Part shown: one piece after another, positions 52,901 to 62,142 of the stretch
Numbering within the stretch: position 1 is the stretch's first letter
Layout of the letters: each line of letters opens with the position of its first letter
Source of the DNA: a bacterium
GTDB lineage: Bacteria > Krumholzibacteriota > Krumholzibacteriia > JACNKJ01
DNA length: 64,000 nt
NCBI GenBank assembly: GCA_024231955.1
Contig: JAAEPZ010001024.1
Span: 1-64,000, forward strand
Direction of reading: 5' to 3'
Made by a program: the position numbers and the translations under genes
The notes under the pieces: generated by a model
Database searches by the model: none
The model's input: the letters and a program-made list of their open reading frames with translations, nothing else
Told to the model about the DNA's origin: nothing

Positions 52901-55890
52901 ACACCGACTACGATCTCCGCAGCCTGCGCCCGACCAGGATGACCACACCCGACGGCAACGCCTCCGAGATGCGGTACGATGCTCAGGGCAGATTGACCGT
53001 CGTGGCCGTACCAGGGGATTCCATCGCCGATCCGACCAGAACCTATCGCTATGAAAACGACTCCCTGCCGACCAGCCAGGAGGTGGTCTATCGCGTCGAC
53101 TCCCGCAACCTGCGCACGGTCACCTACTTCGATGGGCACCAGGAGGTCCTGCAGAAGCGGGTCGAGCGCGATGTCGATGAGATCATTGTCAGCGGCTGGA
53201 TCGGACGCAATCCCTGGGGGCAGAGCGCCATCGAGTATGAGCCGACACTCGACAGCGACTTTGACTTTGCGCAGCCCGAGTTCGCGGGCAGACCGGCGCG
53301 ACGGGTATATTTCGACGCGGAGGGGCGCCCCGTCAGGACCCTGAATTACAATGGCGGCGTCTCCACCGTGGAGTACTCTCCGTTTGACATCATCGAACGG
53401 GATGCCAACGACAATGACGACTCCGCGGCAAATCAGGCCCGTGGGCAAACCGACACGCCGCGTCAAGTGCGCCTGAATGCCCTGCAGCGGCGGATATCCA
53501 TCAGTGAGATCGACGCCAACGGCGCCATGGTGACCACCAGCTATACTACCGACGTGATGGGCCGATTGACCGCGCTGGGCAACGATACCGGTGCGGTCGC
53601 CACCTACAGGTACGATCGCCGCGGGAACCGACTGGCCATCAATCATCGCGATGCCGGCCTGCGTCGGCTCTGGTATGATGCCGCAGGCACCGTAGTCCGC
53701 ACCCAGGACGGCAACAACAACGACATCCGGATCAACTACGACAGCTCGGGGCGGATTACCGATCTGCTGGAGGGGAACACCGCCAGAGAGAGCTTCTCAT
53801 ACGACGACCTGCCCAGCGGGGCCTGGGGACGTCTGCACGAGGTGAGTTATCTGGGCGGCAAGCAGGTGTTCGCCTACAACACACACGGTCAGACCATCCA
53901 TCAGGAATATCACTATGACGGTCAGGCGCAGCCTCATGTGGTTGAATTCGAATACAACCAGTTGGGAAAACAGACCGCCGTCATCTATCCCGATGGCGCG
54001 CGAGCGGAGTACACCTACTACCTGAACGGCATGATCCGCTCCATCACGGATTTCGTCAGCGAGATCGAGTATGACGCCCGCAACCTGCCGACGCGCATCG
54101 CCTACGCCAATGGGATAACCAGTGAGATCACCTATGCGCCCGGCCCGGGCAAGGTGGATTCTCTCGTCACGAGGGGTCCCGGCGGACAGATCTACCAGAA
54201 CGTTCAATACGCATACGACATGCTGCACATGCTGCTTTCGGTCTCCGACGCCGCCTCCGGCAATATTCCCCAGGTGGAGTATGAGTATGATCATCTCTAC
54301 CAGTTGACCCGCTCCCACGGGCAGGGCCCGACCGGAAATTTCGACATCAAGTACAAGTACGAGAACGGGCGCTCGCTCACCGATATCGCCGAGACGGCGA
54401 CCACATTCGATTACGATGATCCGACGCGCCCCGACCGTCTCACCGGCCTCAAGAAGGGTGCCGCTCCCGCCTTCCCGCTCCCTTACGACTCAAACGGCAA
54501 CATTGGAGCACTGCCGGGACGGCAGTTGCACTACGATCTCAAGAACCAGCTCCACAAAGTGGAGCGCGACGACGGCGCGACGATCGAATACCTTTACGAT
54601 CACCGCGGAAATCGGATCCGCAAACGGGTGCAGCCGGCGGCCGGCGGCGGTCCCGCCGTGGAGACCATGATGATCGGCAATCTGGCGGAGATCAGAGATG
54701 GTCAGGTAACGCGGTTCATTCTGCTGGGCCGGAATCGCGTGGCCCTGGTTGATGCGGGGCAAACCCGCTGGATCCATACCGATCCCCTGGGCAGCGCCAG
54801 TTTCTTCAGCGACACGAACGGCACCAGGATCGCGCGGATAGCCTACTATCCCTTCGGCAATGTGCTGCACCGCGACGGCAACCCGGCCTGTCAGACGTTC
54901 GGCTTGCATGAATTCGATTCGGACGCCGGATTGTATTTCATGGGCAAACGCTGCTATGCTCCGGAGATCGGTCGCTTCGTCACCCCCGATCCACTCCACC
55001 TCTACCGGCCCGAAAGCAGCGACGGCGACACCGCTCAGCTTGCCCTCTACACATATGTCGGCAACAATCCGACCAACCGGACGGATCCGACCGGATTGTC
55101 CTTCTGGAGCGTCTTCGGCGCAATCATCGGCGTCATCATCGGTGTGGTTCTCGCCGTGCTGGTGATTGCCGCCTTCATGTGCGGCGTCGGCTTCGGGATA
55201 CTGGCCATCGCCGGAGTCATCGGACTCCTGACCGCCGGCTATCTCGGCGCTCGAGCCGCGGCCGGCACGGCCGGTGGGGAGTTCCTCCGCGGGATGCTGA
55301 TCGGCATCAACGCGGGCATGAACATGGTTCTGGCCTCGATAGTCTTCGGACTTCTCCTGGGACCCATCGGCATCATAATCGGCGTCGGGCTGGGTGTACT
55401 CAATTTCCTGGCGGCTTTCGATACGATAGCCAACAGCGAAGTCTATCAGGGGATACTGGGATGGGCAAACTGGCTGATGCCGATGTCGTGGCTGGTGATC
55501 GGTATCGGTCTGGTGATGTTCGTGCTCAACGCCCTGGGATTCCTGATCACATTCGGACAATCTGACTTCTGCAGAATCGACGGGATCCGCGTGGACTGGA
55601 GTACCGGCACCATCTTCACCAAGGGTGGCTGGATCTCCAATCTCAATGCCTGGGACACCGCTTTCAATATGGGGAATTTCGCCTTTGTCGATACCAATTC
55701 CGCCTCCTGGCACATGGATCATGAGGCCGGTCACACATTGAGCCTGGGCGCTTTCGGGAGCCTGTTCCACTTCATCGGTTTCTTTGATGAGGTCGTCTTC
55801 GGCGCGGGCAGCGATGCCTACGCGGAGCATCTCGCGGACAGCAACGATCCGGCTTCCACGGATCCGGATATCGTCCCGATGTGGGTTTGA
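49984..55890 (+). CDS. TcB-TcC-like RHS toxin fusion with zincin-type C-terminal tail
   Basis: The 1968-residue protein starts 5 bp after the TcA-like gene. Domains in order: SpvB-like N-terminus (about 10-150: GNFGAGLGESFSLDLNSGQG, FGLGWRLPL); FG-GAP/VCBS blades (about 415-545: DIDGDGKLDAVYSS, DMTGDGLADIVRV, DVDGDGCADLIWV); the TcdB middle region (LIWVSGGKVSVIINQ, GLVSRIEYGD, ETRLSYHDGHFD); YD/RHS repeats (about 870-1640); and the RHS core (YYPFGNVL, YAPEIGRFVTPDPL, YVGNNPTNRTDPTG ending about 1702), where self-cleavage occurs in this family. The tail (about 1703-1968) has several hydrophobic helices and H1913-E-A-G-H1917 with HFIGFFDE and DAYAEHLADS downstream, a zinc-peptidase-like effector. 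Confidence 0.85.
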   Translation: MVKSGVGETGVSPPSGGNFGAGLGESFSLDLNSGQGSYSVPVELPEGRAGFAPKLKLEYVHGADHSPFGLGWRLPLRSIESRQDFGVPKPGGRRRFLDGEVEIVPGDDNEYHASREAGFSRYQRSGAGWVIIETNGHRHELGLTAEGRTANPDDPSHVQSWLLERSSDTCGNTIDYIYDHHGGHAYLSEVRYAVYLIRLIYETRPDIRLSGRSGFLRRMERRCTGIELHRVDGAADLHLRTWHLDYTTNPVNAASQLASVQFRAHGAAQDGSDDVLRAPISFKYNECVLTRMQCGWMETGSPHSAPPPLTDPDVALVVMDDLPLPGILQVINGRHTYWPNMGDNLWGAPRPLKEAPPLSDLRKDGLFFIDLEANGTADLYPGMANTPLHGYYRNNGGDGWGNFVGYPRDAKGEPPWQTGRVRITDIDGDGKLDAVYSSGSALLAYESLSEKGWAEPQLVARDEAVDVDFANPLVRLADMTGDGLADIVRVRSGNIEYYPNLGHGRYGERIRMTNSPRLTGLTRNPDQLFFADVDGDGCADLIWVSGGKVSVIINQGGQTYADATVHSHLPPPIPGTMRPVGMRGEATVGLLWNSRRSAGTGYFYMQFADTAAYRLEAIDNGLGLVSRIEYGDVIAEAIHDRDTGQPWRTHFPFPLTVVKTMLEVDEITGQRTETRLSYHDGHFDAERRRFNGFTRVDQIEVGDASRPDQMTVHHFLMGQENLPDNGPEHAVLNRMLARVELYQLDGTPQAELPLRVEETDYKVRVLHSGADLPDRVFMYAERTRRIFRERSNDARIEERHFSYDPLGNVIREAFRAYGDRQGHPVVEHRVNSTFEYATDPAGNIRNALARVVRRDEMDSIFDEIRTYYDGPEFIGLALGQVQSGLKMREERLALGQTEFDLHYTGMSGGQLGYTAGQDADSNPAYLLQHERNGYTAGGVINAEMDPMGNIVRFVLDPAELTRIERHDDLGITYTDYDLRSLRPTRMTTPDGNASEMRYDAQGRLTVVAVPGDSIADPTRTYRYENDSLPTSQEVVYRVDSRNLRTVTYFDGHQEVLQKRVERDVDEIIVSGWIGRNPWGQSAIEYEPTLDSDFDFAQPEFAGRPARRVYFDAEGRPVRTLNYNGGVSTVEYSPFDIIERDANDNDDSAANQARGQTDTPRQVRLNALQRRISISEIDANGAMVTTSYTTDVMGRLTALGNDTGAVATYRYDRRGNRLAINHRDAGLRRLWYDAAGTVVRTQDGNNNDIRINYDSSGRITDLLEGNTARESFSYDDLPSGAWGRLHEVSYLGGKQVFAYNTHGQTIHQEYHYDGQAQPHVVEFEYNQLGKQTAVIYPDGARAEYTYYLNGMIRSITDFVSEIEYDARNLPTRIAYANGITSEITYAPGPGKVDSLVTRGPGGQIYQNVQYAYDMLHMLLSVSDAASGNIPQVEYEYDHLYQLTRSHGQGPTGNFDIKYKYENGRSLTDIAETATTFDYDDPTRPDRLTGLKKGAAPAFPLPYDSNGNIGALPGRQLHYDLKNQLHKVERDDGATIEYLYDHRGNRIRKRVQPAAGGGPAVETMMIGNLAEIRDGQVTRFILLGRNRVALVDAGQTRWIHTDPLGSASFFSDTNGTRIARIAYYPFGNVLHRDGNPACQTFGLHEFDSDAGLYFMGKRCYAPEIGRFVTPDPLHLYRPESSDGDTAQLALYTYVGNNPTNRTDPTGLSFWSVFGAIIGVIIGVVLAVLVIAAFMCGVGFGILAIAGVIGLLTAGYLGARAAAGTAGGEFLRGMLIGINAGMNMVLASIVFGLLLGPIGIIIGVGLGVLNFLAAFDTIANSEVYQGILGWANWLMPMSWLVIGIGLVMFVLNALGFLITFGQSDFCRIDGIRVDWSTGTIFTKGGWISNLNAWDTAFNMGNFAFVDTNSASWHMDHEAGHTLSLGAFGSLFHFIGFFDEVVFGAGSDAYAEHLADSNDPASTDPDIVPMWV

Positions 55891-56124
55891 GCGATCCGGG
55901 GATAATGGGATCGTCATTGAATTACATGGGCGGAAGACACGCCCCCGTTCAATCGAACGGCGGGTACCCGGCTGCTCAGTGAACCCCTCGACCCCACTTG
56001 AGGATATTCATTCGGTGATATTCCGCCGCCGGAGGCAGGGCGGAACGCAAGCCCGCCCTGCCTGGCAGCGAGGTTCCAGGCTGTTTCACCCTCGGGACGA
56101 TATTCCCCCTGTTCCCGATCCCTG

Positions 56125-56664
56125 CTACTTCAGCAACACCATCCGCCTGGTCCGGCTGAATGATCCGGCGTCGATCCGATAAAAATAGATGCCGGAGCTC
56201 AGTTTAGCCCCCGCATCATTTCTGCCGTTCCAGGTTACCTCGCACCGCCCCGGCTCCATCCGCACTCCGGCGATGATCGTGCACTGCAGCCGCCCCGTCA
56301 GGTCGTAGACGCGCAGATGCACCCTTGCCGGATCGGGCAGATCGAAGCCGATGACCGTCAGCGGATTGAAGGGATTCGGGAAATTCTGCTTCAAACTGAA
56401 GGCCAACGGCAGATCGGGTTCGGCCACGCCGGTCACGATCTGATTGTAGTCATACCAGAAACCGATCTCGCCGATATGACCGGAGCCGGTGACGATCCCC
56501 ACGACTGCCTGCCCCAGAGTGCCAAGGGCGTGATTGTTGTCGCCGCTTGTCAAAACGGCTCCGTTGCCAAGCACACTGCGGGGCATGGTTATCTCGGCCG
56601 CGGCCGGGGTTGCCGCCAGCAGCAGAGCCACCAGGGCCGGTATCCATCTTGAAAACTTTCGCAT
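56125..56664 (-). CDS. small secreted protein with sorting-like tail
   Basis: The start is ATG 56664 after aaaggagagg. The signal peptide is IPALVALLLAATPAAA. Only about 65 residues (MPRSVLGNGAVLTSGDNNHALGT and so on) precede the FlgD-like domain (KQNFPNPFNPLTVIGFDLP, LTGRLQCTI, GRCEVTWNGRND, SSGIYFYRI, RMVLLK). The short head, with GTLGQAVVGIVTGSGHIGEIGFWYD, is a common small module in FCB secreted proteins. It lies 40 bp after the gene at 56705 in the same direction and is probably cotranscribed with it. Confidence 0.85.
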   Translation of the reverse strand: MRKFSRWIPALVALLLAATPAAAEITMPRSVLGNGAVLTSGDNNHALGTLGQAVVGIVTGSGHIGEIGFWYDYNQIVTGVAEPDLPLAFSLKQNFPNPFNPLTVIGFDLPDPARVHLRVYDLTGRLQCTIIAGVRMEPGRCEVTWNGRNDAGAKLSSGIYFYRIDAGSFSRTRRMVLLK

Positions 56665-56704
56665 GGACCTCTCCTTTCTTTGACGAGGTCAGGGGGCAAC
56701 CCGT

Positions 56705-58987
56705 CTAGCGGTTCCCCTCTTCGAGATAAACGACGGCCATGGATTCCGGCAGGCCGTAGAGCTCGGGATTCAGGTATCTGCCGACCTCGGCCATGGATTT
56801 GTCCTGCTCCACCTGAACTCTCTGCGCCTCCGCCAGGGGATCATGGCGAACACCGGTCACCTGCCAGGACACCTTCATCCCCGCCTCCCCCCCGGCGATC
56901 CGAAAACGGTTGCCCTCAATCTCCTGCGCTACGTAGAGGTTGGGACCGGGGGCGCCGATGGCCGTCAGCTGATATCGGAAATCGCGGTTCAGCGCCTCGA
57001 ACCAGTCCGGCAGATCCACCCGGGCGCCGCCGTCGAAATCGAGGACGATATTGCCGTTGTAGATATTCATCATCTCCGGACTCTCGACGCTGCTGTGGCT
57101 CAGGTACTTGTTGGCGGGATCAAGGGGATGATCGATCTTGAAGGCCTTGATCCCCGCGTTGGCGCTGGTGGCGTAAAGCGCGCCGTTGAAGTAGCCGGCG
57201 TAGTTCGTGCCGGGACCGGTCGTGGAGCCAAAGACCGCCACCGCCGTGCCGCTTGCGCCCGCCGTGGCGATGCCGTAAACACCAGTATAGAGGTAATCTC
57301 CCGTGCCCCAGGCCTGACCGACCACGCCCCGCCGGCCCCCATCGAAAAAGCCGCCGGTGCCGTAATTGTCGGCAGGTATACTCTTGCCGTAAACACCAGT
57401 GGTATTATACGAGCCGCCACCCGTGTACTCGGCGTGCAGGACATGGGTGCTGTGGTCCGGATGGTCCGACTCGAAGAGTCCCGCCCGCAGATTGTCGCCT
57501 CTGACGATGAGGGAGTCGGTAACCTGAACGACACCATCGAAATAGCCCGCGTATTTCGGATTGCTGCCGTCGGGTTCCGCGACGCCGTAGACGCCGTAGG
57601 CCGTGCCTGTGCCGACGTCCGCAATGCCGTAGACGCCGTAGATCTTACCGCTGCCGCTGGCGCCGCCGTAGACGCCGTAAGCGACCTCGTTCAACACTCT
57701 CGCACTGCCGCAGACGCCGTACTGACTGCCCCAGTTGCCGTCCGCCACGGCGTGGACTCCGTAGAACGAGTTGTAGGTGTCGCCCCCGGTGGAGATGACC
57801 TTGGCATCCACACCCTTGAGGCCACCGATGAACTGGCCGCCGATGCCGTGCTTACCGGAACCCCAGGGGGTGCTTCGGCCGTAGACCGCCACGGGACTCG
57901 CCTCACCGGTGCCGGTCACCTCGGCATGCACAACGTGCCCGCCGCTGACCGCCCGATTCGCGAAAAAGACGCCGGTATTGCCCGTTCCGTTCTGGGTTAT
58001 CATCAAGCCGGGTGTGGCGCTGTTGGCGACTCCCGACCAGGGGAGGGTCAAAACTCCCGGAAATTGCCAGGTGCCGACCCCGTCCCCGTCGCTGGTCAAA
58101 ACATGGCCCGCTATCGCGCCACTCTCGAGTTTGAAGCCGCCCATCGTGGTCATCCCCGCAAAGTAGGCGGCGTCATCGCTGTAGACACCATATTCCAATC
58201 CACCCAAGGCGCCCATGCACTGGCGCTGTCCCACGACGCCCCAGGAATATCCACCCAGGGCACCATAGGTGGGGCCCTCCTCATTGAAGCCATAAGCACC
58301 CCAGCCGGGACCGCCCAGACCGCCCCAGTTGCCGCCCTCTATACTGATGCCGTAAACGCCCCAGTTGTTGTGGCCGAGGATGCCGACGCGATCGCCCACG
58401 GTCAGGTTGCGTCCGTAAGCGCCATAAGGTCCCCCGAGGTATCCCCAGTTTCCGTTGGCCTTGTTGAGGCCATAGACCGCCAGACTGTCGGGCTCCCCCC
58501 CGACCTCCACATGCAGCTTGGCCGTGGGGTTCACCGTGCCGATGCCTACGTTGCCGGGAACGGCGGCATGCATGTCGTCGATATTGATCTGCCAGTCGGC
58601 GTCGGCGCCGACCTCCGCGAATTCAGCCCGCAGGGCATACGGAGATGCTGTCAGGGCAACCCGCGGCACCAGTTCCGGGTCCGCGCCTACCGACATGCCC
58701 AGCCAGTATGCCCTGTGAAAGGGGAGATTCAACGGCACGATACTGCCGAGTATCGCGTTGAAGATGCCCTTGGTTACCGTCAGGTTCTGAGATTCCTGCC
58801 AGAGAGGGTCCCCACCGGTTTCGACATCGTAAAGGGTGAATGTGAAATCGTAGTCGCCGTCTGCGACGATGCTGTTGTCCGTCTCCTTCAGTACACCCTG
58901 ATAGCTCATTGTCTTGGGAATTCCGGCTTCGCTCACCTGGGCCAGGATCGCGATGAGCCAAGCGCCCAATACAAGTGCGCGTCTCAT
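56705..58987 (-). CDS. secreted tail-fibre-like repeat protein
   Basis: The start is ATG 58987 with aaggagg eight bases upstream; the frame continues to 59068 without a signal. The signal peptide is ALVLGAWLIAILAQVSEA. An N-terminal domain (about 20-150: KTMSYQGVLKETDNSIVADG, YDFTFTLYDVETGGDPLW, ALTASPYALRAEFAE) is followed by VGIGTVNPTAKLHV, as at the start of trimeric tail-fibre or chaperone-of-endosialidase proteins. About 400 residues of Y-G-V-Y-G/W-G-x-x-G units (GKIYGVYGIADVGTGTAYGV) follow. The C-terminal about 120 residues (KYLSHSSVESPEMMNIYNGN, ARVDLPDWFEALNRDFRYQL, WQVTGVRHDP) are a conserved end domain. It is probably a trimeric surface fibre. It lacks the FlgD-like tail, but the gene behind it has one. 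Confidence 0.8.
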   Translation of the reverse strand: MRRALVLGAWLIAILAQVSEAGIPKTMSYQGVLKETDNSIVADGDYDFTFTLYDVETGGDPLWQESQNLTVTKGIFNAILGSIVPLNLPFHRAYWLGMSVGADPELVPRVALTASPYALRAEFAEVGADADWQINIDDMHAAVPGNVGIGTVNPTAKLHVEVGGEPDSLAVYGLNKANGNWGYLGGPYGAYGRNLTVGDRVGILGHNNWGVYGISIEGGNWGGLGGPGWGAYGFNEEGPTYGALGGYSWGVVGQRQCMGALGGLEYGVYSDDAAYFAGMTTMGGFKLESGAIAGHVLTSDGDGVGTWQFPGVLTLPWSGVANSATPGLMITQNGTGNTGVFFANRAVSGGHVVHAEVTGTGEASPVAVYGRSTPWGSGKHGIGGQFIGGLKGVDAKVISTGGDTYNSFYGVHAVADGNWGSQYGVCGSARVLNEVAYGVYGGASGSGKIYGVYGIADVGTGTAYGVYGVAEPDGSNPKYAGYFDGVVQVTDSLIVRGDNLRAGLFESDHPDHSTHVLHAEYTGGGSYNTTGVYGKSIPADNYGTGGFFDGGRRGVVGQAWGTGDYLYTGVYGIATAGASGTAVAVFGSTTGPGTNYAGYFNGALYATSANAGIKAFKIDHPLDPANKYLSHSSVESPEMMNIYNGNIVLDFDGGARVDLPDWFEALNRDFRYQLTAIGAPGPNLYVAQEIEGNRFRIAGGEAGMKVSWQVTGVRHDPLAEAQRVQVEQDKSMAEVGRYLNPELYGLPESMAVVYLEEGNR

Positions 58988-59498
58988 GGTATCGACCTCC
59001 TTGGAAATCCCCGATACGGGATCGGGGTTCATATGGAATTGATCTGGAGGGATCGACAACCATAGCAACGTGACCAGGTGCTTTCACCTGAATGGAGCGG
59101 GATGCCTCGATCCCTCTCAGTGAGCCATTGATACTTAGGCAGTGTATTGCCGGATGATAAGCTCGAATCAGCCCGAGGGCTCCTGATTGCTGCTTCGCCA
59201 CCGAACGGGATGTTCCGGAATGGAGTCACGAGATTTCGCACATTGGGGTCCGGCGATGCGAACTGAATAAGTATAGTCCTGATATCCGGATTGCATGACC
59301 GTTCACAAGCAGATATATGACAATCTTGCACGATTGGGAGCAATTCGGCGTTTGCCCCCGGTGTCGATCTCAAACTCTGATTGATATTGCCGCAGCGAGA
59401 CCGACCAAATCCAAACCTTGATCGAGACCGGTTATGGCCTTGCCCATGTCGGATAGGACTGATACCTTGGTGACCTCCTCAGATAATGGAGTGGAGCG
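58988..59498. other. divergent intergenic region, no gene
   Basis: Short frames here have no ribosome site or motif. It must carry the promoters of the fibre gene (minus) and the methyltransferase (plus), but neither was identified. Confidence 0.4.
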
Positions 59499-60263
59499 AT
59501 GGCGACAAGCGATAAAGAGATATTCGACCTGCAGGCCAATCAGTACGAGTTCCCCTATCATCACATCCCCTACTTCGACAAAGACGGATTCGTGTCCCCC
59601 ATGCGTTTCCGACGCTGGGGCTTCATTTACCTCACCCACTTGAAACGTCTGGAGCAAAAGGTTCTCGGCTACAATCCGGAATCGATTCTCGATGTCGGAT
59701 GCGGTGACGGTCGTTTTGCGGGGATGATAGCGACGAAGGTCAAAAGGACCATCGGAGTCGATCTCTCCTCACAAGCCATCGCCTTTGCGCAGGCATTCTA
59801 CCCCGACGTGGATTTCCGGGCGGTCGACGCCGCCGACCTTACGGAGACATTCGATGTGGTCATCTCGATTGAGGTGCTGGAACATATTCCGGATGATCGC
59901 GTCGACGGATTCATCAAGACGCTAAACGACAGAACCAACCCGGGCGGGCGGATAATCATCACCGTGCCGTCGACCAACACCCCCGTCCACAAGAAGCATC
60001 ACCGTCACTACACCGATGATCTTCTGCAGGAGCAGGTTCGGAAGGCATGTCCCGAACTTGAGGTTGAAAGCATCAAATACGTGAGCAGGCGATTCTTCCC
60101 GTTCCGCCTGCTTCTTGCGCTACTCTACAACAACTTCATGGTTCTCGACCTCCGCCCCTTGCGGCGTTTCTGCTGGCGCTATACCTACAGGTTTCTCCAC
60201 GAAGCGAAGAGGAGCAACGGCGTGCAGATTGTCGGTATTTTCAAGAGGCCACTCGGCTCCTAG
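59499..60263 (+). CDS. class I SAM-dependent methyltransferase
   Basis: The start is ATG 59499 (ggagtggagcg upstream). It has 254 residues. Motif I is ILDVGCGDGRFAGMIA (about 66-81), the acidic motif II ends in TIGVDLSSQAI, motif III sits in FRAVDAADL and motif IV in FDVVISIEVLEHIPDD, followed by NPGGRIIITVPS. This is the methyltransferase-11/UbiG-like Rossmann fold. The preceding FPYHHIPYFDKDGF and following HKKHHRHYTDDLL segments resemble enzymes acting on glycans or lipid-linked sugars. The C-terminal hydrophobic Arg-rich stretch (FPFRLLLALLYNNFMVL) suggests membrane association. Substrate unknown. Confidence 0.85.
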   Translation: MATSDKEIFDLQANQYEFPYHHIPYFDKDGFVSPMRFRRWGFIYLTHLKRLEQKVLGYNPESILDVGCGDGRFAGMIATKVKRTIGVDLSSQAIAFAQAFYPDVDFRAVDAADLTETFDVVISIEVLEHIPDDRVDGFIKTLNDRTNPGGRIIITVPSTNTPVHKKHHRHYTDDLLQEQVRKACPELEVESIKYVSRRFFPFRLLLALLYNNFMVLDLRPLRRFCWRYTYRFLHEAKRSNGVQIVGIFKRPLGS

Positions 60264-60548
60264 CATCTGATTGCACCATGCAGTCCCGGGAAATACTGAC
60301 CCTGCTCGACACGCTGCCCCGGATCAAACGATGCTCCGGCACTGAATCGATATCGCTTCATCTTCGATCTGCCGCTCACCATGTGTCCCAACATACTCGA
60401 GCGCCGGCGCGGCACACCGGCGCGTATCGAAGATCGTCTGCGGGATCTCCCCCTCGGGAATTCCCGTAACCCATCTCTCCCGCGAACCGTAGGTGTGAGC
60501 GAAGCTAACCATTCACTCCTGATCTACAATTCCCGGGGGGGGATTTCC

Positions 60549-61811
60549 ATGCATAAATCGATTAAATCCTGTATTCCGGCCCACCTCATCCTGATCGCCC
60601 TGACGCTGATCCTCCTCATTGCCGGTCCCGGTTGGGCCGACGGCGGTGATGTTCCGCACGTGAAGAACGGCTCCACCCCAAGCAACGGCCGGGACGTTCT
60701 GCATCTGGAGGAGCTGTGGCGAATCGGCGGGGACGACGAGGATAGTGTTCTGCTGGGGCTCATCAGCGAGGTCGGTGGCGACAAGAACGGCAACGTCTAC
60801 GTAATGGACGCCCAACTCTGCCAGGTCCATGTATTCGCGCCGGATGGCGAATTGCTGCGCACATTGTTCCGGCAGGGTGAAGGCCCCGGCGAGGTGCTGC
60901 GTCCTCGCGACATGCTGATCACCGCGGACAAGGTCGGGCTGGCGGAGGAGTTCCCGGGGAAGATCATCATGGTCGACCACGACGGTCTGCCGGCCGAGAA
61001 CATACGCATCGGAGGCACCGATAATGATAACGGTATGTTCGCCCTTATTACCGCCGGTGCGGGCGGCGGCAACATCGTGGTGGCGGGCAGTCAGATCCGT
61101 CAGGGCGAAACCCAGGGTCAGCAGGATCGCAAGAGCTTCCTGATCGGAGTCACCCCCGACGGCGAGGAGCGGGTCCGTTACTGGGAGCAGGATGCGAACC
61201 GCGATTACACCAATCTGGTTTTCAAAGAGAGGATAGCCGCCCCCAGCGCATGGTGGGGTTATACCGTCGGACCCGACGGCAGGGTTTACGCGGCGCTTGA
61301 TCACGACAACTATGCAATCAACGTGTTCGAAGCGAACGGCGCGCCGGTCCGGGTCATCGAGCGGGAATTCGAGGTCGTCAAGCGGAGCGCAGCCGAAAGG
61401 AAATGGATGCGCGATCTCTTCGAAAGCGCCATGGTCGGCATCAACATCCCCTACGAACTCATCATCGAGGAGAACGATGCGCCCATCGACTACTGGCGCA
61501 GGGGCATGCATATCGCCGACGACGGCACGCTCTGGGTGCTCAGCAGCCGCGGACTGCGTGAAGAGCAGGAGGGTGTTCTGCTCAGCTACGACATCTTCGA
61601 CAGGGGCGGAAAATTCATCCGTCAAACGGCCATCGTCTGCGAGGGGGACAGCTTCTACGATTGTCTCTTCTGGATCAATGACGACCTGGTGGTCCTGGTC
61701 AAAGGGGGGCTGGCCGCAATGGTTGCCCAGTTCGGCGGGGGTACAGCTCTGGATTCCGATGAGGAGGAGCCCACCCCCCAGGAGGTGATCTGCTATCGCG
61801 TGATCCGATAG
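60549..61811 (+). CDS. secreted six-bladed beta-propeller (NHL-like) protein
   Basis: The start is ATG 60549 (MHKSIKSC) after a G-rich ribosome site; the frame is open from 60381 but only this start gives a signal peptide (LILIALTLILLIAGPGWA). Propeller strands include SEVGGDKNGNVYVMDAQLCQVHVFAPDGELLRTLFRQGEGPGE compressed in the first blade (G-N-V-Y-V-x-D...V-x-V-F-x-P-D-G-x-x-L), then TVGPDGRVYAALDHDNYAINVFEANG and MHIADDGTLWVLSS. The E-G-P-G-E after the first blade is typical of the 6-bladed family common in Bacteroidota and relatives. There is no enzyme signature and no sorting tail. Confidence 0.8.
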   Translation: MHKSIKSCIPAHLILIALTLILLIAGPGWADGGDVPHVKNGSTPSNGRDVLHLEELWRIGGDDEDSVLLGLISEVGGDKNGNVYVMDAQLCQVHVFAPDGELLRTLFRQGEGPGEVLRPRDMLITADKVGLAEEFPGKIIMVDHDGLPAENIRIGGTDNDNGMFALITAGAGGGNIVVAGSQIRQGETQGQQDRKSFLIGVTPDGEERVRYWEQDANRDYTNLVFKERIAAPSAWWGYTVGPDGRVYAALDHDNYAINVFEANGAPVRVIEREFEVVKRSAAERKWMRDLFESAMVGINIPYELIIEENDAPIDYWRRGMHIADDGTLWVLSSRGLREEQEGVLLSYDIFDRGGKFIRQTAIVCEGDSFYDCLFWINDDLVVLVKGGLAAMVAQFGGGTALDSDEEEPTPQEVICYRVIR

Positions 61812-62142
61812 AGCTGAATTATTCCGTTATCAGGCGGCCCGCAATCATGAAGATGTTGCGGGCCGTCGGCATATACGGTCATACGTCGGTGCACAGTCAT
61901 ACATCAAACATAGAGGCGATTGCTTTCAACCCACGCCGATACACATGAGACAACCGGTGATATTCGGGTTTCCGATCCCGTGTGGAGAGTCCGGCTGAGC
62001 CACTGGCAAGAACATTGCATTATTCACGACAGTGATTGACGATTTTGATATAACCGGGACTATTGATCTCCGTAACACCACGCACAAACAGTAGCTTGAA
62101 GCGTTGCGCGCCAGTCGGATGATCACCCAACGAGAGGACGCC
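61812..62142. other. intergenic region with one strong hairpin
   Basis: A perfect 10-bp inverted repeat (cggcccgcaa / ttgcgggccg, 61835-61865, 11-base loop) lies 24 bases after the propeller gene but is not followed by a T-run, so it may stabilise the transcript end rather than terminate. The rest is A+T-rich with no gene. Confidence 0.5.

Noticed and set aside
51565..53646. 693-codon open frame antisense to the RHS toxin gene
   Set aside because: The plus-strand frame carries the FG-GAP, TcdB-type and YD repeats; the antisense frame has no recognisable domain or ribosome site.
56843..59065. 740-codon open frame on the plus strand opposite the fibre protein gene
   Set aside because: It is a shadow created by the GC-rich codons of the minus-strand gene, which has the signal peptide, ribosome site and repeat structure. 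The shadow has no signal, no motif and a His/Val/Gly-biased composition typical of antisense frames here.
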